Origin: CAYWMY01 sp046352935 | GTDB lineage: Bacteria > Pseudomonadota > Gammaproteobacteria > Steroidobacterales > Steroidobacteraceae | DNA: 64,000 nucleotides | NCBI GenBank assembly: GCA_046352935.1 | Contig: JAXMGR010000005.1 | Coordinates: 62,001 to 126,000 of the forward strand | Direction: 5' to 3' | Shown here: positions 61,564 to 64,000 of the stretch, in pieces | How the letters are laid out: every line of letters starts with the position of its first letter | Position numbering within the stretch: position 1 is the stretch's first letter | Position numbers and translations under genes: made by a program | Notes under the pieces: model-generated | Seen by the model: the letters and a program-made list of their open reading frames with translations, nothing else | The model's database searches: none | Told to the model about the DNA's origin: nothing

Positions 61564-62787
61564 TCAACGTATGTTGATGATCGTCTGCGTGATCTGGTCT
61601 GCAGTCGAGATCATCTGCGCGTTGGCCTGGAACGTCCGCTGAGACGTGATCATGTTCACCAGCTCCTGCGTCAGATCAACGTTCGAACCTTCCAGCGCAC
61701 CGGCCTGGATCAGGCCAAAGCTCGCCGAGCCGGCTTCACCCCGGATCACGTTTCCGGAGGCGAAGGTCTCGGCCCAGCTGGAGTCGCCCGTCTGACGCAG
61801 TCCCTGAGGATTCGGGAAGTTCGACAACGCGACCTGGCCGAGCTCGAGCGCCCGGCCATTCGTGAATCGGGCGAAGACCACGCCGACGTCACTGATGTCG
61901 ATCGAGGTCAGGCGACCGGAGGAGTAACCGTCCTGGTTCAGCGCACTGACCGCGAACTGGCCGCCGTACTGCGTCGACTGCTGGAAGTCGAACGTGATGT
62001 CGAGCGGCGCGGCGCCGGTTGTTGGCGTATACGTGGGAAACACGACATCGCCATTGGCCGGGGTCGTCAGCGTACCGGTATCCGAGAACTGCAGCGTCTG
62101 CAATCCACCGACTTGGGTTCCATCGATGGTCATCGCGACCTGCCATTCGTTCGGATTGGCTGTCTTGACGAAATAGAAGGTTGCGGTCGACTGGGTGCCG
62201 AGCGAGTCATATACCGCAGCGGAAGTCGTGTAATTGAAGCTCTGTGGATCCGTGGGGTCGAAGGTACCGACCGCGGGAACACCGGTATTGGCCGGCAGGT
62301 TGATCACGACCTCCCCGGTCGAGGTTGCCTGAGGAGCACTCTGCGAGGTTTGCAGCCGCAGGTCGGACAGCGTGCCCGTGTTGAACTGCCCGGATGACCC
62401 GGTGACGGCCGGATAGACCTGCAGCTTCTGGTTTGCGCTGTTGACGATGTAGCCTTCACGATCAACACCAAAGGCGCCATTCCGTGTATAGACGTATCCG
62501 GTGGGATCGAGCAAAGTGAAGAAGCCCTCACCGCTGATCGCGAGATCGAGGTTGTTGTTGGTGAACTGGATTGCGCCCTGACCAAACTGCTGGGTCACCG
62601 CTGCGACCCGGACGCCGTTGCCGATGGCCGTGCTGCCGGAACCGAGACCACTGGCCGTAAAGACGTCCGAGAATTCGGTACGCGATGCCTTGAAGCCGGT
62701 TGTGTTCGAGTTGGCAATATTGTTCGCAGTCACGTTCAGGTCGGAAGTGGCTGCATTCAATCCACTCAATGCGATACGGAATGGCAT
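61564..62787 (-). CDS. flgE: Flagellar hook protein FlgE
   Basis: FlgE builds the hook. The 407 residues begin MPFRIALSGLNAATSDLNVTANNIANSNTTGFKASRTEF and end VDLTQELVNMITSQRTFQANAQMISTADQITQTIINIR, both hallmarks of the family; the middle holds the exposed hook domains. AGGAGGG precedes the ATG. It lies 39 bases after flgD, which caps it during assembly. Confidence 0.97.
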   Translation of the reverse strand: MPFRIALSGLNAATSDLNVTANNIANSNTTGFKASRTEFSDVFTASGLGSGSTAIGNGVRVAAVTQQFGQGAIQFTNNNLDLAISGEGFFTLLDPTGYVYTRNGAFGVDREGYIVNSANQKLQVYPAVTGSSGQFNTGTLSDLRLQTSQSAPQATSTGEVVINLPANTGVPAVGTFDPTDPQSFNYTTSAAVYDSLGTQSTATFYFVKTANPNEWQVAMTIDGTQVGGLQTLQFSDTGTLTTPANGDVVFPTYTPTTGAAPLDITFDFQQSTQYGGQFAVSALNQDGYSSGRLTSIDISDVGVVFARFTNGRALELGQVALSNFPNPQGLRQTGDSSWAETFASGNVIRGEAGSASFGLIQAGALEGSNVDLTQELVNMITSQRTFQANAQMISTADQITQTIINIR

Positions 62788-62826
62788 GTATCCCTCCTAT
62801 TGTCCCCTGCTGTAATTGACGCCGGT

Positions 62827-63513
62827 TCAGCCGATCCTGCGCACCGCACTGAAAGGCATGTCACCCAACCCCCGCAGGCTCAGTGACAGACCGGACTGGC
62901 CCGCGCCCAACGTGACACTCTCGACCGGAGCCGATATCAGCGTCTGCGCAGCATCCATGGCGCGTCCGTTGAGATAGGTCTGGGCTCGCAGGATGTACCG
63001 TCCAGGTGTCGCCGCGACACCGCTGTCACCGAGACCATCCCAGCTGAAGCTGGCGAGGCCGGGAGCCTGTGCGCCGAGATCGAGGGTCCGGACCGTCTGC
63101 CCCGACGCATCAGCGATGAGTACCTTTACGGACTGGGCGCCGGACGGTACGTCAACGGCGCCCTCGAGCGGACGCCCGGCCTCCAGATATCCGCTCGTTG
63201 CATTGATCAGCACGTCGCGACCAAGCAGGCTGGAAGCCTGGAGTGCCTGGCTCGAGACGATGCTGCCGGAGAGCGTCTCGAACTGTGACTGCAGCTGTTT
63301 GAGGCCCGAAACCGTACCAAACTGGGCCAGTTGCCCCAGAAAGTCACCGCTGTCGAGGGGCTTGAACGGATCCTGATTCTTCAGCTGCGTAGTCATCAGC
63401 TTCAGGAAATCCTCGGCACCCAGATCACTCTTCGTTGCCGCACGGGAACTCGCCGCTGGCAACGTGAGGCCGAGCGCCTCGAGTTCTGACTGACTGATCC
63501 CACCTATTGCCAT
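62827..63513 (-). CDS. flgD: Hook assembly scaffold FlgD
   Basis: FlgD caps the growing hook. The 228 residues contain the conserved LGAEDFLKLMTTQLKNQDPFKPLDSGDFLGQLAQFGTVSGL near the N-terminus and then a Tudor/FnIII-like C-terminal part with FSWDGLGDSGVAATPGRYILRAQ. GGGAGG precedes the ATG. It lies 17 bases after flgC. Confidence 0.96.
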   Translation of the reverse strand: MAIGGISQSELEALGLTLPAASSRAATKSDLGAEDFLKLMTTQLKNQDPFKPLDSGDFLGQLAQFGTVSGLKQLQSQFETLSGSIVSSQALQASSLLGRDVLINATSGYLEAGRPLEGAVDVPSGAQSVKVLIADASGQTVRTLDLGAQAPGLASFSWDGLGDSGVAATPGRYILRAQTYLNGRAMDAAQTLISAPVESVTLGAGQSGLSLSLRGLGDMPFSAVRRIG

Positions 63514-63530
63514 GGCGCGACCTCCCGGTG

Positions 63531-63956
63531 TCAGCGACCCATCGTGATCGTCTTGAGCAACAGATCCCGCGAGGTCGTGATCACCTCAACGTTCGTCTGG
63601 AATGAGCGCGACGCCGAAATCATGTTCGCCATCTCCTCGACCGCGTTCACATTCGAGGCGAAGACATAGCCATCGCGATCCGCAAGCGGGTGCCCGGGTT
63701 CGTAGCGCCTCATCGCTGGTGCCGGGCTCTCGTAGACGCCGAGCATACGAACCCCGACGGCTACGCCATCGTCCTCAGGCACAGCTGCAACCTCGCGCAT
63801 CAATGCCTGAAAGACCGGATGTCTGGCGCGATAGGCGCTGCCGGCACTCGTCGCGACTGATTCGGCATTGGCAAGGTTGCTGGCCACCACGTTCAATCGC
63901 ATTGACTGTGCGTTGAGGGCACTGCCCGCGACATCGAATACCTTGAACAGAGACAT
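63531..63956 (-). CDS. flgC: Flagellar proximal rod protein FlgC
   Basis: FlgC is a proximal rod subunit. The 141 residues begin MSLFKVFDVAGSALNAQSMRLNVVASNLANAESVATSAG and end ASNVNAVEEMANMISASRSFQTNVEVITTSRDLLLKTITMGR, as in the family. The ATG at 63956 follows GAGG by five bases. The open frame extends eleven codons into flgB and was cut there. It lies seven bases after the flgB stop. Confidence 0.96.
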   Translation of the reverse strand: MSLFKVFDVAGSALNAQSMRLNVVASNLANAESVATSAGSAYRARHPVFQALMREVAAVPEDDGVAVGVRMLGVYESPAPAMRRYEPGHPLADRDGYVFASNVNAVEEMANMISASRSFQTNVEVITTSRDLLLKTITMGR

Positions 63957-63963
63957 GACAGCC

Positions 63964-64000
63964 TCACTGACCGGTAAGCGCCGTTTCAAGACTCGCGATG
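63964..64000 (-). CDS. flgB: Flagellar proximal rod protein FlgB, last codons only
   Basis: The gene enters from the right edge of the window. Only the last eleven residues (IASLETALTGQ) and TGA at 63966-63964 are present. They match the usual FlgB end and position immediately upstream of flgC. The remainder lies outside. Confidence 0.8.
   Translation of the reverse strand, partial: IASLETALTGQ

Overview
The window looks like the chromosome of a high-GC, polarly flagellated gammaproteobacterium. Three things point there: the order tRNA-Tyr/Gly/Thr-tuf-tRNA-Trp-secE-nusG-rplKAJL-rpoBC and rpsL-rpsG-fusA-tuf; a Pseudomonas/Xanthomonas-type flagellar regulon with FleQ, FleSR, FlhF, FleN, FliA and sigma54; and an RpoB with an extra segment containing ILYDGRYF that resembles Xanthomonadales-type RpoB. 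Species cannot be named from sequence alone. Every gene I could support lies on the minus strand, so transcription runs from high to low coordinates and each operon is read right to left.

Right-hand part (64000 to 24687): one large flagellar locus. It starts inside flgB and runs through flgCDEFGHIJKL (rod, hook, rings, junction), fliC (flagellin, behind a textbook sigma28 promoter), flaG, fliD-fliS-fliT-like-PilZ-like (cap, chaperones, probable c-di-GMP protein, behind a sigma54-type promoter), fleQ (master activator), fleS-fleR (two-component pair, sigma54-type promoter), fliEFGHIJK (basal body, switch, export ATPase, hook-length ruler), a DUF2214 membrane protein, fliLMNOPQR-flhB-flhA (sigma54-type promoter; switch and export gate), flhF-fleN (number and placement of the flagellum), fliA (sigma28) and motC-motD (a stator pair). 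The che genes usually found between fliA and motC in pseudomonads are absent.

Middle part (24566 to 10290): a stable-RNA and translation/transcription locus. A TTGACA-N17-GAGAAT promoter precedes tRNA-Tyr, tRNA-Gly, tRNA-Thr and a second tuf that carries a one-base deletion. Then come tRNA-Trp, secE, nusG, rplK, rplA, an L10 leader, rplJ, rplL, rpoB, rpoC and a strong terminator.

Left part (9932 to 1): a carbon-metabolism insert of phosphoketolase, the last part of a decayed transaldolase, a short-type alpha-glucan phosphorylase and a YceI protein. It separates rpoC from the str operon (rpsL-rpsG-fusA-tuf), which has its own promoter and a hairpin leader. The two tuf copies, with shared 3' flank and start region, form direct repeats of about 1.29 kb that bracket about 21 kb.

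I found no CRISPR, transposase, phage or defence gene and no clearly undescribed system. The most interesting points are the frameshifted tuf copy, the transaldolase tail, the missing chemotaxis block, a FleQ whose c-di-GMP pocket looks altered beside a PilZ-like gene, and four well-placed sigma54/sigma28 promoters.
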